Of a DNA stretch of 64,000 nucleotides, positions 15,170 to 23,151 are shown piece by piece. Source of the stretch: JAGPCK01 sp041675505 (GTDB lineage: Bacteria; Bacteroidota; Bacteroidia; UKL13-3). The stretch spans positions 1 to 64,000 of the forward strand of contig JBAYTR010000002.1 of NCBI GenBank assembly GCA_041675505.1, read 5' to 3'. Position numbers and translations under genes: made by a program. Under the pieces are notes generated by a model. The model had not been told where the DNA came from, made no database searches, and worked only from the letters and a program-made list of their open reading frames with translations. Numbering within the stretch: position 1 is the stretch's first letter; each line of letters starts with the position of its first letter.

Positions 15170-15951
15170 AGTTTATCATCATCACAGGCAACGAACTCCG
15201 CCATCGCTTCTTTGCCCTTACGGTAAGCAAAAAATTGAATGTGGCTCATGTGTACCTGGAGAAAAAAGCCAATGTGCATGAAAAATTTGAGTGTACACCG
15301 GAGCAAAAACAAATTATAGACAAACATTTTGCTTTAAGAGAAAAAAGCGAACAACAGTACTTCGGGGGCTACAATGACATCAGCAGTTTGCCGCATAGTT
15401 TTATTGATACAGGTAAAAGCAATGACCCCGATATTACAGAACATATAAAGGGACTGAACGCAGATGCTGTTCTGCTGTTTGGTTCAAGCCTCATCAAAGA
15501 ACCCTTGCTAAGTTTATTCGACAACAAAACAATCAATCTTCATTTGGGCCTGTCTCCTTATTACAGAGGCTCAGGAACCAACTTCTGGCCTTTGTTTTAC
15601 AATGAACCGGAGTGCGTAGGGGCCACTATACACCTGGCTACTGCACAAGTTGATGCAGGTGCTATATTACTGCAAGTAAGACCCGCCTATAACGAAAATG
15701 ACACTATACATGATTTAGGCAACAAAACCATTCAGGCATCTGCTGAAGTGCTGCCTGATGCTGTTATGCGCTTTTTCTCCGGCCAACTGCAACCTCAGGT
15801 TCAACCGGAAGGCATAGGTAAATTATGCAAGAGAAAAGACCTTACTGCTGAATCCATTGTTAAGGTGTATGACAATTTTGAAAACGGCATGATGGCTGAT
15901 TTATTGAATAACATAGAAAAAAGACTGGCCTCATTTCCGATAGTAACATGA
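15166..15951 (+). CDS. Formyltransferase-fold protein (Fmt/sugar N-formyltransferase-like)
   Basis: A 261-residue protein with the formyltransferase core in residues ~95-200: LLFGSSLI, INLHLGLSPYYRGSGTNFWPL and VDAGAILLQ. The family catalytic triad is intact as Asn124, His126 and Asp163. The N-terminal ~90 residues do not resemble Fmt, and the Fmt C-terminal tRNA-binding domain is absent, so this is not the housekeeping enzyme. Sugar N-formyltransferases such as VioF and WlaRD use N10-formyl-THF on dTDP-aminosugars. The position between a deacetylase and NeuA suggests N-formylation of an amino sugar in the nonulosonate branch. ATGA overlaps join it to both neighbours. Confidence 0.78.
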   Translation: MKFIIITGNELRHRFFALTVSKKLNVAHVYLEKKANVHEKFECTPEQKQIIDKHFALREKSEQQYFGGYNDISSLPHSFIDTGKSNDPDITEHIKGLNADAVLLFGSSLIKEPLLSLFDNKTINLHLGLSPYYRGSGTNFWPLFYNEPECVGATIHLATAQVDAGAILLQVRPAYNENDTIHDLGNKTIQASAEVLPDAVMRFFSGQLQPQVQPEGIGKLCKRKDLTAESIVKVYDNFENGMMADLLNNIEKRLASFPIVT

Positions 15952-16631
15952 AAATTCTGGGAATAATACCTGCACGTGCCGGCTCCAAAAGAATACCCGG
16001 CAAAAACATAAAGCCACTACAGGGCAAACCATTGGTGGCTTATTCCATTGAAGCAGCATTAAAATCAAAATTACTTACCCATGTTGCGGTAAGTTCTGAC
16101 AGCGCTGAGGTACTGAAGATAGCAGCACAATATCCTGAAGTAACTCCCATTCAACGCCCTGCTGAACTGGCGGATGACCATTCTCCTGCTATTGATTATG
16201 TAAAACATGCCCTGCAAACCCTTGGTGAAAATTTTGACCTGGTGGTTATTCTGCAACCCAGCTCACCGCTCACCTTGCCTGAGGACATTGACCATACCAT
16301 TGAACTGCTCCTCCAACATCCCGAAGCTGATTCTTCAGTATCGGTTATGAAACTTGATCATGCCACTCATCCGGTAAAACTGAAAGTAAAAAAAGATGAT
16401 TTGTTGCTTCCATTCTGGGAAGAAGAAAACGGACGAATGGCTGCAAATGAATTACCTGAATTGTATGTACGTAATTGTGCCGTGTATGTAAGTCGCAGCA
16501 GCACCATAAGCAATGGAAAAATAATTGGCGACCACTGCGTGGGTTTCCTGATGCCACGTGAGAGATCGGTAGACATTAACGACCCTATTGACTTTGAATT
16601 TGCAGAATTTCTGATGAGCAAACATGCTTAA
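15948..16631 (+). CDS. neuA: CMP-nonulosonate (acylneuraminate) cytidylyltransferase
   Basis: A 227-residue NeuA-type enzyme: IIPARAGSKRIPGKNI (residues ~6-21) is the CTP-binding signature, followed by AYSIEAAL, VSSDSAEV, QRPAELADDHSP and LQPSSPL, with DINDPIDFEFAEFL at the C-terminus. It activates a sialic-acid-like sugar as the CMP form for transfer. Short length and lack of a C-terminal esterase domain match the single-domain NeuA/LegF/PseF class, which cannot be separated by eye. It closes the NeuC-to-NeuA group and overlaps the flippase gene by 8 bases. A dedicated sialyltransferase was not recognised; one of the unassigned GT-B proteins may serve. Confidence 0.87.
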   Translation: MKILGIIPARAGSKRIPGKNIKPLQGKPLVAYSIEAALKSKLLTHVAVSSDSAEVLKIAAQYPEVTPIQRPAELADDHSPAIDYVKHALQTLGENFDLVVILQPSSPLTLPEDIDHTIELLLQHPEADSSVSVMKLDHATHPVKLKVKKDDLLLPFWEEENGRMAANELPELYVRNCAVYVSRSSTISNGKIIGDHCVGFLMPRERSVDINDPIDFEFAEFLMSKHA

Positions 16632-18084
16632 AAAAATAAAGGAGCTTTTAAAAGACGTTAGTTTCTATGGCTTGAGTCAGGTACTGAGTCAGGCTATCAG
16701 CTTTCTTTTACTCCCTTTATATACACAATACCTGAGTCCGAGTGATTACGGAATTCTGGCATTGCTGGGTATTATCACTAGTGTCTTTGGCCCTTTGTCT
16801 TTGTTAGGTGTAAATGGGGCTTTGTTCAGATATGTAGGTGGTGAAAAACTTAGTGAACACGAAGAGAGAGTTTACATCTCCAATGCCTTCATCATGGTAA
16901 CACTTAATACCGCTGTGTTATTAATTGCTGGTGTCATTTTTTCTGCATTTCTATCGGACATTACATTCAGTTCAAAAGAACACACCCATCTGGTACGCTT
17001 GTCCTTGTTGGCCGGAGCCATAGGCTCCCTAACCTCCATCCCATTAGCTGTTCTTAGGGTTAAACGTAAAGTAAAAGGTATTGTGATATTAAATACCATT
17101 GGCTTAGTGCTCAACATCGGACTAACAATTTATTTTGTGGCGTTTCTCAAAAGAGGTTTATTGGGAGCTATAGAGGCCTCTATTATCAGTAACTCACTCA
17201 ACTTGCTGCCACTTCTTTACTTCATAAAAGACGTTTCTTTAAAACACATCAGAAAAACCAACAGCAAAGAACTCCTGTCATACGGTTTGCCTAATGTACC
17301 GCACTACCTTATGGCACTGGCTTTTGCTTATTATACCAGTTTCTCAGTAAATAAATTATTAAGTACACAGGAACTTGGTTTCTATTCGATGGCACAAAAA
17401 TTCACTTTGCCCTTTAGCCTGCTCATGAACAGTGTACAATCATCGTGGAATGCATACAAGTTTGAAATTCTCAAAAACGATGAAAATGCAAGGGAGACAT
17501 TCAGAAAATTTAGTCGCTACCTTATTGCTATTTACTTCCTTGTCTTTGCAGCTACCGTTTGTGGAGGGGGGTACTTATTGAATATAGCTACAACAAAGTC
17601 ATATTCTGTAGCAGCCACATACATTCCAAGTATTTCTTTTATTGTTATGGCAAATGCACTTTACTACGTATATGGCACAGGTGTATCGTTCGGCAAAAAT
17701 CAAAATTTTGCACCGCTAATCAGTTTTTCCGGATTAATAGCCGTAGTTGCGACTAACTACTTTTTCATTACGCACTTCGGAATCAATGGTGCTGCGATAT
17801 CCAATGCTTTTGGGTGGATTGTTATGGCCACGATAGTTTATTTCATTTCCGAGAAACTGTATCATGTTGGAAACAGCTTCTTTAAATTTATCGAGGTACT
17901 TATTGCATCTGCTCTTTTAATTCTACTAAGTAACAGTCTTAAAAGTCCAAGTTTTCTTATTGGTTTATCTTTTAACATGGTACTAATGATTTCAAGTGTA
18001 CTCTTTGTAAGATACAGGTTGATAAATAAAGAAGAAGTACAAAATGGTATGGACATTTTGAAAAGAAAATTGGAAAGAAAATAG
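16624..18084 (+). CDS. Wzx-type oligosaccharide flippase (MOP superfamily)
   Basis: A 486-residue integral membrane protein with about 14 hydrophobic segments along its whole length. The first, after KDVSFYGLSQVLSQAISFLLLPLYTQYLSPSDYG, is the classic RfbX/Wzx opening; LSYGLPNVPHYL near the middle marks the second half repeat. Such proteins flip undecaprenyl-linked repeat units to the periplasm. This is the only flippase in the window and, with the polymerase at 32254, indicates Wzx/Wzy-dependent assembly; no Wzm/Wzt ABC transporter is present. The following genes are visibly more AT-rich than the nonulosonate block. Confidence 0.88.
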   Translation: MLKKIKELLKDVSFYGLSQVLSQAISFLLLPLYTQYLSPSDYGILALLGIITSVFGPLSLLGVNGALFRYVGGEKLSEHEERVYISNAFIMVTLNTAVLLIAGVIFSAFLSDITFSSKEHTHLVRLSLLAGAIGSLTSIPLAVLRVKRKVKGIVILNTIGLVLNIGLTIYFVAFLKRGLLGAIEASIISNSLNLLPLLYFIKDVSLKHIRKTNSKELLSYGLPNVPHYLMALAFAYYTSFSVNKLLSTQELGFYSMAQKFTLPFSLLMNSVQSSWNAYKFEILKNDENARETFRKFSRYLIAIYFLVFAATVCGGGYLLNIATTKSYSVAATYIPSISFIVMANALYYVYGTGVSFGKNQNFAPLISFSGLIAVVATNYFFITHFGINGAAISNAFGWIVMATIVYFISEKLYHVGNSFFKFIEVLIASALLILLSNSLKSPSFLIGLSFNMVLMISSVLFVRYRLINKEEVQNGMDILKRKLERK

Positions 18085-18148
18085 TCATTGCTCATTGACT
18101 ATTTTGTTCACAGAAGATACAAATCAAACGTCACGAAATATTAAAAAC

Positions 18149-19036
18149 ATGAGAATTGCTGAAAAAATACTCTACCACTTGGCAATGAGGTGGCCAAGTC
18201 CAATTAAATCCCAAATTGAAAAATTAGGCGATACAGATAATATTGAACATGAATACCGATACGCAATATTACAGCAATATGACTCCAAAGTAATAAAAGG
18301 TCTTCCTTATGGAATAAGGGATAAAGAAATTCTTGAAATAGGTTGCGGACATGGCGGAATCTGCCTCTTTATGGCAATGAATGGTGCAAAAAAAGTGGTT
18401 GGTATAGACCTCAATACATTTCATCTTGAGATAGCTAAGACTATAAAAAAACGAGTAGAAAATGACATGGGCATCAAAAACCTGCCCATTGAATATATGG
18501 AAATGAATGCCTATGAAATGACATTTGAGGAAAACAGTTTCGACATCGTTTATGCTGATTTTGCTTTTGAGCACTTTATGGAGCCTGAAAAAGTAATGCA
18601 AGAAAGTTATAGACTCCTAAGGAAGGGGGGGAAATTAGTGGTTCCTGGTTTTTTATCAATATGGAGCAAACATGCGCTACACCTAAAACATGGTTTGAAA
18701 ATGCCATGGGCAAATCTTTTTTTCTCAGAACAAACTATTTGTAATGTAATGGTTAGACTTGCTGAAGAACAACCATACTTAAAGAATTTATACCCCGGTG
18801 TACTGAACCATCCTAAAAAAGTAAGAGACCTCAGAAAATACAAAGATTTGAATGATATTACTTACGGCAAATTCAAAGCCATGGCAATTAAAACCGGATT
18901 TGAAATTGAAAGTTTTGCAATTTATGGCGAACCAAGATTATTGAACTCTTTCCTTCGCAGAATACCACTCATAAACAAAACAATTCTTACCGACATCTTC
19001 TCCACTGCTGCTGGAAGTGTTTTAATAAAAAAATAA
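18149..19036 (+). CDS. Class I SAM-dependent methyltransferase
   Basis: About 295 residues with a Rossmann methyltransferase core: EILEIGCGHGGICLFMA (motif I), KVVGIDLN (post I), FDIVYADFAFEHF (motif II/III) and LLRKGGKLVVPGF. The C-terminal third is family-specific. It probably O-methylates a sugar or reacts with a carboxylate in the polysaccharide; no substrate can be named. The ATG at 18149 is used; a TTG at 18095 would add 18 residues, and no clear ribosome-binding site decides between them. The stop overlaps the next ATG (TAATG). Confidence 0.78.
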   Translation: MRIAEKILYHLAMRWPSPIKSQIEKLGDTDNIEHEYRYAILQQYDSKVIKGLPYGIRDKEILEIGCGHGGICLFMAMNGAKKVVGIDLNTFHLEIAKTIKKRVENDMGIKNLPIEYMEMNAYEMTFEENSFDIVYADFAFEHFMEPEKVMQESYRLLRKGGKLVVPGFLSIWSKHALHLKHGLKMPWANLFFSEQTICNVMVRLAEEQPYLKNLYPGVLNHPKKVRDLRKYKDLNDITYGKFKAMAIKTGFEIESFAIYGEPRLLNSFLRRIPLINKTILTDIFSTAAGSVLIKK

Positions 19037-20061
19037 TGTTAAAAACAGCAATAATAGGGCTTGGCCCCCATGGTCAAAGAATTTTAAAAGCCTGCCTTCA
19101 GATTCCTGAACTGGAAATTACCGGACTGGTAGATAAGAATAATGATACTCTTCATAAAGCACTTCCCGGAAGAACAGAGTTATACTTCAATAGCACTAAA
19201 GACTTATATAACTCTTCAAATAAGCCTGAAGTAGTTATTATCGCAACGAATGGGCCCTCACACCATCCGTTAACCATGGAAGCTATGGAAAACGGAGCAC
19301 GCTATATTATGGTTGAAAAACCTATGGCTTGTTCTGTTGCAGAAGCCGAAGAAATGGAGAAAGCAGCACAAACAAAAGGTATAAGGCTTTCTATAGACAA
19401 ACCAATCAGGCACGATGACGTATATGTGTGGCTACATGATTTAATTAGTAAAAATGAACTGGGAGAGATAAGAAGTATATACATTCAAAAACCCGGTATT
19501 GGTCTTGGTTGCTTAGGCACACACTCATTCGACCTTAGTAACTTTCTGATGAATGATTTCCCTAACAAAGTAACAGCATGGGTGGATGAACCCGTGGGAA
19601 TTAATCCCAGAGGTGAACAATTTGTTGACCCAGGTGGATTAGTTATTCTGCAATACGCGCAAAACAAAAAAGCAATAATCAGCCAGATTGAAGATGGTGC
19701 CGGACCTCAGTCTCTGGAAGTGATTCTCACAGGAGGACGCATTTACCACGACCCAAAAAATGCATACATTGATGTCCGCAAAAGGGATCTAAGTATTAAG
19801 CCGGGGCCAAATCAGCCTCCGGTATATGAAAAAATTCCACCCGATACTACATACAATCTTAAAGGTGATTTAGTAGAACAGGTTAAACGGGTAATCATGG
19901 AATTAATTGGTAGCGCCCCTATGAAAACAGATGCGAAATATGGAAAAAACGCCATAGAGGTATTAACAGCTGCTTATATCTCTCACCAAAAAGGCAACAT
20001 CCCTGTTAACCTTCCTATCACTCTTGCAGAAGAGAAGAAAATCTATTTACCTATTACATGA
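19036..20061 (+). CDS. Gfo/Idh/MocA-family oxidoreductase
   Basis: A 341-residue NAD(P)-dependent enzyme. AIIGLGPHGQRIL (residues ~4-16) is the dinucleotide motif, VVIIATNGPSHHPLTMEAMENG and MVEKPMACS give the conserved EKP lysine, and GLGCLGTHSFDL contains the expected H-x-x-D catalytic His. In sugar loci such enzymes oxidise or reduce keto positions of nucleotide sugars. It is followed by a second, different family member overlapping by 4 bases, suggesting an oxidation/reduction pair on one sugar. The neighbouring methyltransferase and SGNH genes share its AT-rich style and may form one cassette. Confidence 0.82.
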   Translation: MLKTAIIGLGPHGQRILKACLQIPELEITGLVDKNNDTLHKALPGRTELYFNSTKDLYNSSNKPEVVIIATNGPSHHPLTMEAMENGARYIMVEKPMACSVAEAEEMEKAAQTKGIRLSIDKPIRHDDVYVWLHDLISKNELGEIRSIYIQKPGIGLGCLGTHSFDLSNFLMNDFPNKVTAWVDEPVGINPRGEQFVDPGGLVILQYAQNKKAIISQIEDGAGPQSLEVILTGGRIYHDPKNAYIDVRKRDLSIKPGPNQPPVYEKIPPDTTYNLKGDLVEQVKRVIMELIGSAPMKTDAKYGKNAIEVLTAAYISHQKGNIPVNLPITLAEEKKIYLPIT

Positions 20062-20993
20062 CCATGTTAAAAAGAATTGTACTTATTGGCTATGGTAACA
20101 TAGCTCAAAAACATATTGAAGTACTGAGGAGTTTGGGATGCGAAATTGTTGCTTCATGCAATAGAAGCAAAGAGATGAATGAGCTTGCCAGATTACAGTC
20201 CGGCATCCCTGAAACATATACAGATTATCATCAAATGATAAAACAAACCACACCTGATGGTATTGTTATTTGTGTTTCTTTCCTGCAAATGAGTAAAGTA
20301 TTGAAAGACGTTATCCCTTATAAAATACCCATATTGGCAGAAAAACCTTCAGGAACCAGCTACAAAGAACATATCGAACTTCAACAACTTTCTGCTGAAC
20401 ACAACACAAGTGTTATGTTAGGTCTGAATAGAAGACACTATTCTGTCTTCGCTAAAGCAATAGCTGAAATAGGTGGAAAAGACAAAATAACTACTGTACT
20501 TGTTGAATGGTCTGAAGATCCTGAAAAATTAATCAGTAATAAAGGATACGGCCATGATGAGCTCTCCAAGCTTACATTCGGGTATACTATACACGGCATT
20601 GATATTCTCACAACATTAGCAGGGAAAATAAGCAAGTATCACTTCATTAAATCAGAGCACAAATTACCGTACAATTGGATTTATAACTTATCTGGTATTT
20701 CTGAAAAGGGTGTGGTATTTAACCTCAACTGCTCTTGGGATAATCCTGTACCCTGGAGAGTAGTAATTTATTGTAAAGATGCAAGAGTAGAATTTGCTCC
20801 TTTAGAAAATGCAGTAATAACAAGGGGCAAAACCAAGCTTATAGTAGAGGCCGATGACAAGGACAAGAACTTTAAAGCAGGGTTTATAAGACAGGCACAA
20901 CTTTTTGTTGAGCAGAACATTAATGGCTACGAGCTGTCTTCTTGCACTGATACAATGTGGCTTGCGGAAGAAATCAACAATCAACTGCAATGA
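20058..20993 (+). CDS. Gfo/Idh/MocA-family oxidoreductase (second of a pair)
   Basis: A 311-residue protein with VLIGYGNIAQKHIEVL as the Rossmann motif, GIVICVSFLQMSKV, ILAEKPSG (the EKP catalytic lysine) and MLGLNRRHYSVF. The later TIHGIDIL holds the H-x-x-D pair. It is clearly diverged from the previous gene product, so it is not a recent duplication. ATG 20058 overlaps the upstream stop; an ATG two codons later is equally possible. The redox partner role with the preceding gene is inferred only from adjacency. Confidence 0.8.
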   Translation: MTMLKRIVLIGYGNIAQKHIEVLRSLGCEIVASCNRSKEMNELARLQSGIPETYTDYHQMIKQTTPDGIVICVSFLQMSKVLKDVIPYKIPILAEKPSGTSYKEHIELQQLSAEHNTSVMLGLNRRHYSVFAKAIAEIGGKDKITTVLVEWSEDPEKLISNKGYGHDELSKLTFGYTIHGIDILTTLAGKISKYHFIKSEHKLPYNWIYNLSGISEKGVVFNLNCSWDNPVPWRVVIYCKDARVEFAPLENAVITRGKTKLIVEADDKDKNFKAGFIRQAQLFVEQNINGYELSSCTDTMWLAEEINNQLQ

Positions 20994-21724
20994 AAATTTT
21001 GACGATTGCTGACTCACTGGCTATGCCAAGAAAAGAAGGCAATGACATTGTATTGTGGGATGAAACCTGGATATACATTCTGGAAAAAGAGTTGAGAAAA
21101 ACAGACCGAGATATTCAAATTGTCAACCGTGCTGAGAGGGCAAAAACTATGTCTTCTTTGGAAGCACCTTCGCTATTTTCTGAATACGTTGAATTGTTTC
21201 AGCCCGACACTATCATTATTCAGCTTGGGGTGGTTGACTCTATGCCCAGAATATTTTCATTAAGTGAGCAACAAATATTAAACCTACAAATACGAAGCAG
21301 ATTCTTAATCCCTGATTGGTTAAAGAAACAAATTATTTCAAACAGAACCAAAAGAAGACAAATCATCACGGCCAAAAATCCGCTGAAGAAAGTTTACACC
21401 GCACCGGAAAAATTTCCAAATTATTTGTCAGCTTTCATAAATAAGTGCAGAACGTTTGACCCTGATACAAGGTTTTTAATAATTCCGATTCTCACAAATG
21501 AACAAACAATGGATTCAAAATCACCCGGGTCTACCGGAAATAAAAACTTATACAATAGTTTGCTTAGAAAAATATGTACTGAAAACAGGGATGTTCACAT
21601 GCTCAACGAAGAAGTATTTAAAGGTGTAAGTGAAAAGATATTCTGTAGTGATGGCTACCATTTGAATAATACAGGCAACTTGTTGCTGGCCGAAGAAATA
21701 CTTAAAAATCTACAAATTAACTAG
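20990..21724 (+). CDS. SGNH/GDSL hydrolase-like protein (cytoplasmic)
   Basis: About 244 residues. The N-terminal LTIADSLAMPRKE holds the block I Ser in a non-standard ADS context, IIIQLGVVDSMPR is the block III equivalent with Val-Asp instead of the usual Asn-Asp, and SDGYHLNNTGNLLLAEEI supplies the block V Asp/His. No signal peptide or membrane helix is visible, unlike the two anchored SGNH proteins in this window. An O-acyl esterase or acyltransferase role on a sugar is possible. The ATG at 20990 overlaps the preceding stop and begins exactly at the fold; an ATG 33 bases upstream lies inside the other gene. Confidence 0.7.
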   Translation: MKILTIADSLAMPRKEGNDIVLWDETWIYILEKELRKTDRDIQIVNRAERAKTMSSLEAPSLFSEYVELFQPDTIIIQLGVVDSMPRIFSLSEQQILNLQIRSRFLIPDWLKKQIISNRTKRRQIITAKNPLKKVYTAPEKFPNYLSAFINKCRTFDPDTRFLIIPILTNEQTMDSKSPGSTGNKNLYNSLLRKICTENRDVHMLNEEVFKGVSEKIFCSDGYHLNNTGNLLLAEEILKNLQIN

Positions 21725-23151
21725 TGCGCACAGGATTCAAAAAACTCTTCTTTATTAACAACATCGACTATGCGGATGTGTTTTGTTTGCTAACAAAACG
21801 AAAGGCTGCTCAAAGCAACTCCGCAACGGTTAAACCTGAAACGAAAAAAGACAGATTAGCATTTGTAAACTATGTAGTACGTGGGCTAAAAAACAAAATT
21901 GACTTCTATCTACTGAAAATGGAATCTCAGATTCTATCAAAAAAGAATGAGCCATTAAGCAACATAGACTTTCTGTTGTTGACAGTAGAACCAACAGAAA
22001 CGAAACAGCTGAAAGAGTTGTACAAAGAAATTCTAGTGAACGGGAAAAGTGCCGTATTCATCACGGATAGAATCAAGCTGTGTAAACAATTACGAAAAGA
22101 AGGTATAAAGGTACACCTCATACTAAGAGACCACTCAACACACGCTCAAGAGGCAAACAGTATAATTACTCTGGCCACTTCAATGGCACACGATGACGAA
22201 GGATACAATACGTTAGCCATAATGAGAGAATACCTGCCACTTTACCTGAGCATGGCCGCTGATTTTGAAAACATAATTAAAAAAACTAAGCCTAAACATG
22301 TGTTTTTAGGTTACGACATTACACAAGAGGGGCGTTTAATGGACGCAATATGTAAAAACAGACACATTCCTACCTATTGCATACAGCACGGTCTTATCAT
22401 CAAAGATTCAGTCCATTCTGAACACATTGCCGATCGCTTCTTTGTTTTCGGAGAAATTGCTGAAAAAAATCTGGTGTCATCTGGAATGAGTAAAAATAAA
22501 GTATTCATAAGTGGCGCTCCGTACATGGACTCTTACGAAGCGAAAGGAGAAATGAATATCTTTTTAAGAAAGAAAATACCTGCAAAATATGGTAACTTCA
22601 TTCTGATTTGCACTTCGGGAGCAGGCCACAGTACTTCTTTAAAACATCACTTGGAAATGATAAGGCTGTTTGAAGAAACCATCAGTAATTTTCAGGAAAC
22701 ATTTTTTGTGATTAAACTGCACCGAAAAGATAGCACAAGCTATTACAATGTTCTGAATACCTACAAGAATGTCCTTGTCATTAGCACCAATGACAATTCT
22801 TTACCTGAAAACATATTTGAATACTTTACCGGGTGCAGTGCATTAATAACCGGAATTTCAGCAAGCGCCACAGAGGCAATGAGTTTGGGTATACCTGTAA
22901 TAACAATTGACTTACTGAACGAATTTAACCATGTTGATTTTATAAGTGCCGGTGCAACTATTCATACCGGCAATAAAAAGGAATTTACAGAAGCACTTGG
23001 TATAATCAGGGATATCAACAACACCAGAGTGCGTAGTACTATAGAGGCTGCGGATTCTTTTTCTAAAACTTACTTTAGTAAATCAAATACAACAGCCTGC
23101 TCATTTATCCTTAGCCATTTAATAGAAAATCAGGAAACATGTGCGGCATAG
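21724..23151 (+). CDS. GT-B-fold protein of uncertain family (capsule/CDP-glycerol transferase-like)
   Basis: A 475-residue soluble protein starting with GTG at 21724, directly on the stop of the SGNH gene. The C-terminal half looks like a GT-B nucleotide-sugar domain: YCIQHGLII, HIADRFFVFGEIAEKNLVSSG, VFISGAPYMDSY, FVIKLHRKDS and CSALITGISASATEAMSLGIPVITID. The pattern HG...D...G...K.HP-like is shared by capsule synthesis, CDP-glycerol and some sialyl/Kdo-transferase families. The N-terminal half matches nothing I recognise. A candidate for the missing CMP-nonulosonate transferase, but this is a guess. AT-rich like its left neighbours. Confidence 0.6.
   Translation: MRTGFKKLFFINNIDYADVFCLLTKRKAAQSNSATVKPETKKDRLAFVNYVVRGLKNKIDFYLLKMESQILSKKNEPLSNIDFLLLTVEPTETKQLKELYKEILVNGKSAVFITDRIKLCKQLRKEGIKVHLILRDHSTHAQEANSIITLATSMAHDDEGYNTLAIMREYLPLYLSMAADFENIIKKTKPKHVFLGYDITQEGRLMDAICKNRHIPTYCIQHGLIIKDSVHSEHIADRFFVFGEIAEKNLVSSGMSKNKVFISGAPYMDSYEAKGEMNIFLRKKIPAKYGNFILICTSGAGHSTSLKHHLEMIRLFEETISNFQETFFVIKLHRKDSTSYYNVLNTYKNVLVISTNDNSLPENIFEYFTGCSALITGISASATEAMSLGIPVITIDLLNEFNHVDFISAGATIHTGNKKEFTEALGIIRDINNTRVRSTIEAADSFSKTYFSKSNTTACSFILSHLIENQETCAA

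Noticed and set aside
15166..15951. Housekeeping methionyl-tRNA formyltransferase
   Set aside because: Only the catalytic core matches; the tRNA-binding C-terminal domain is missing and the N-terminus differs.
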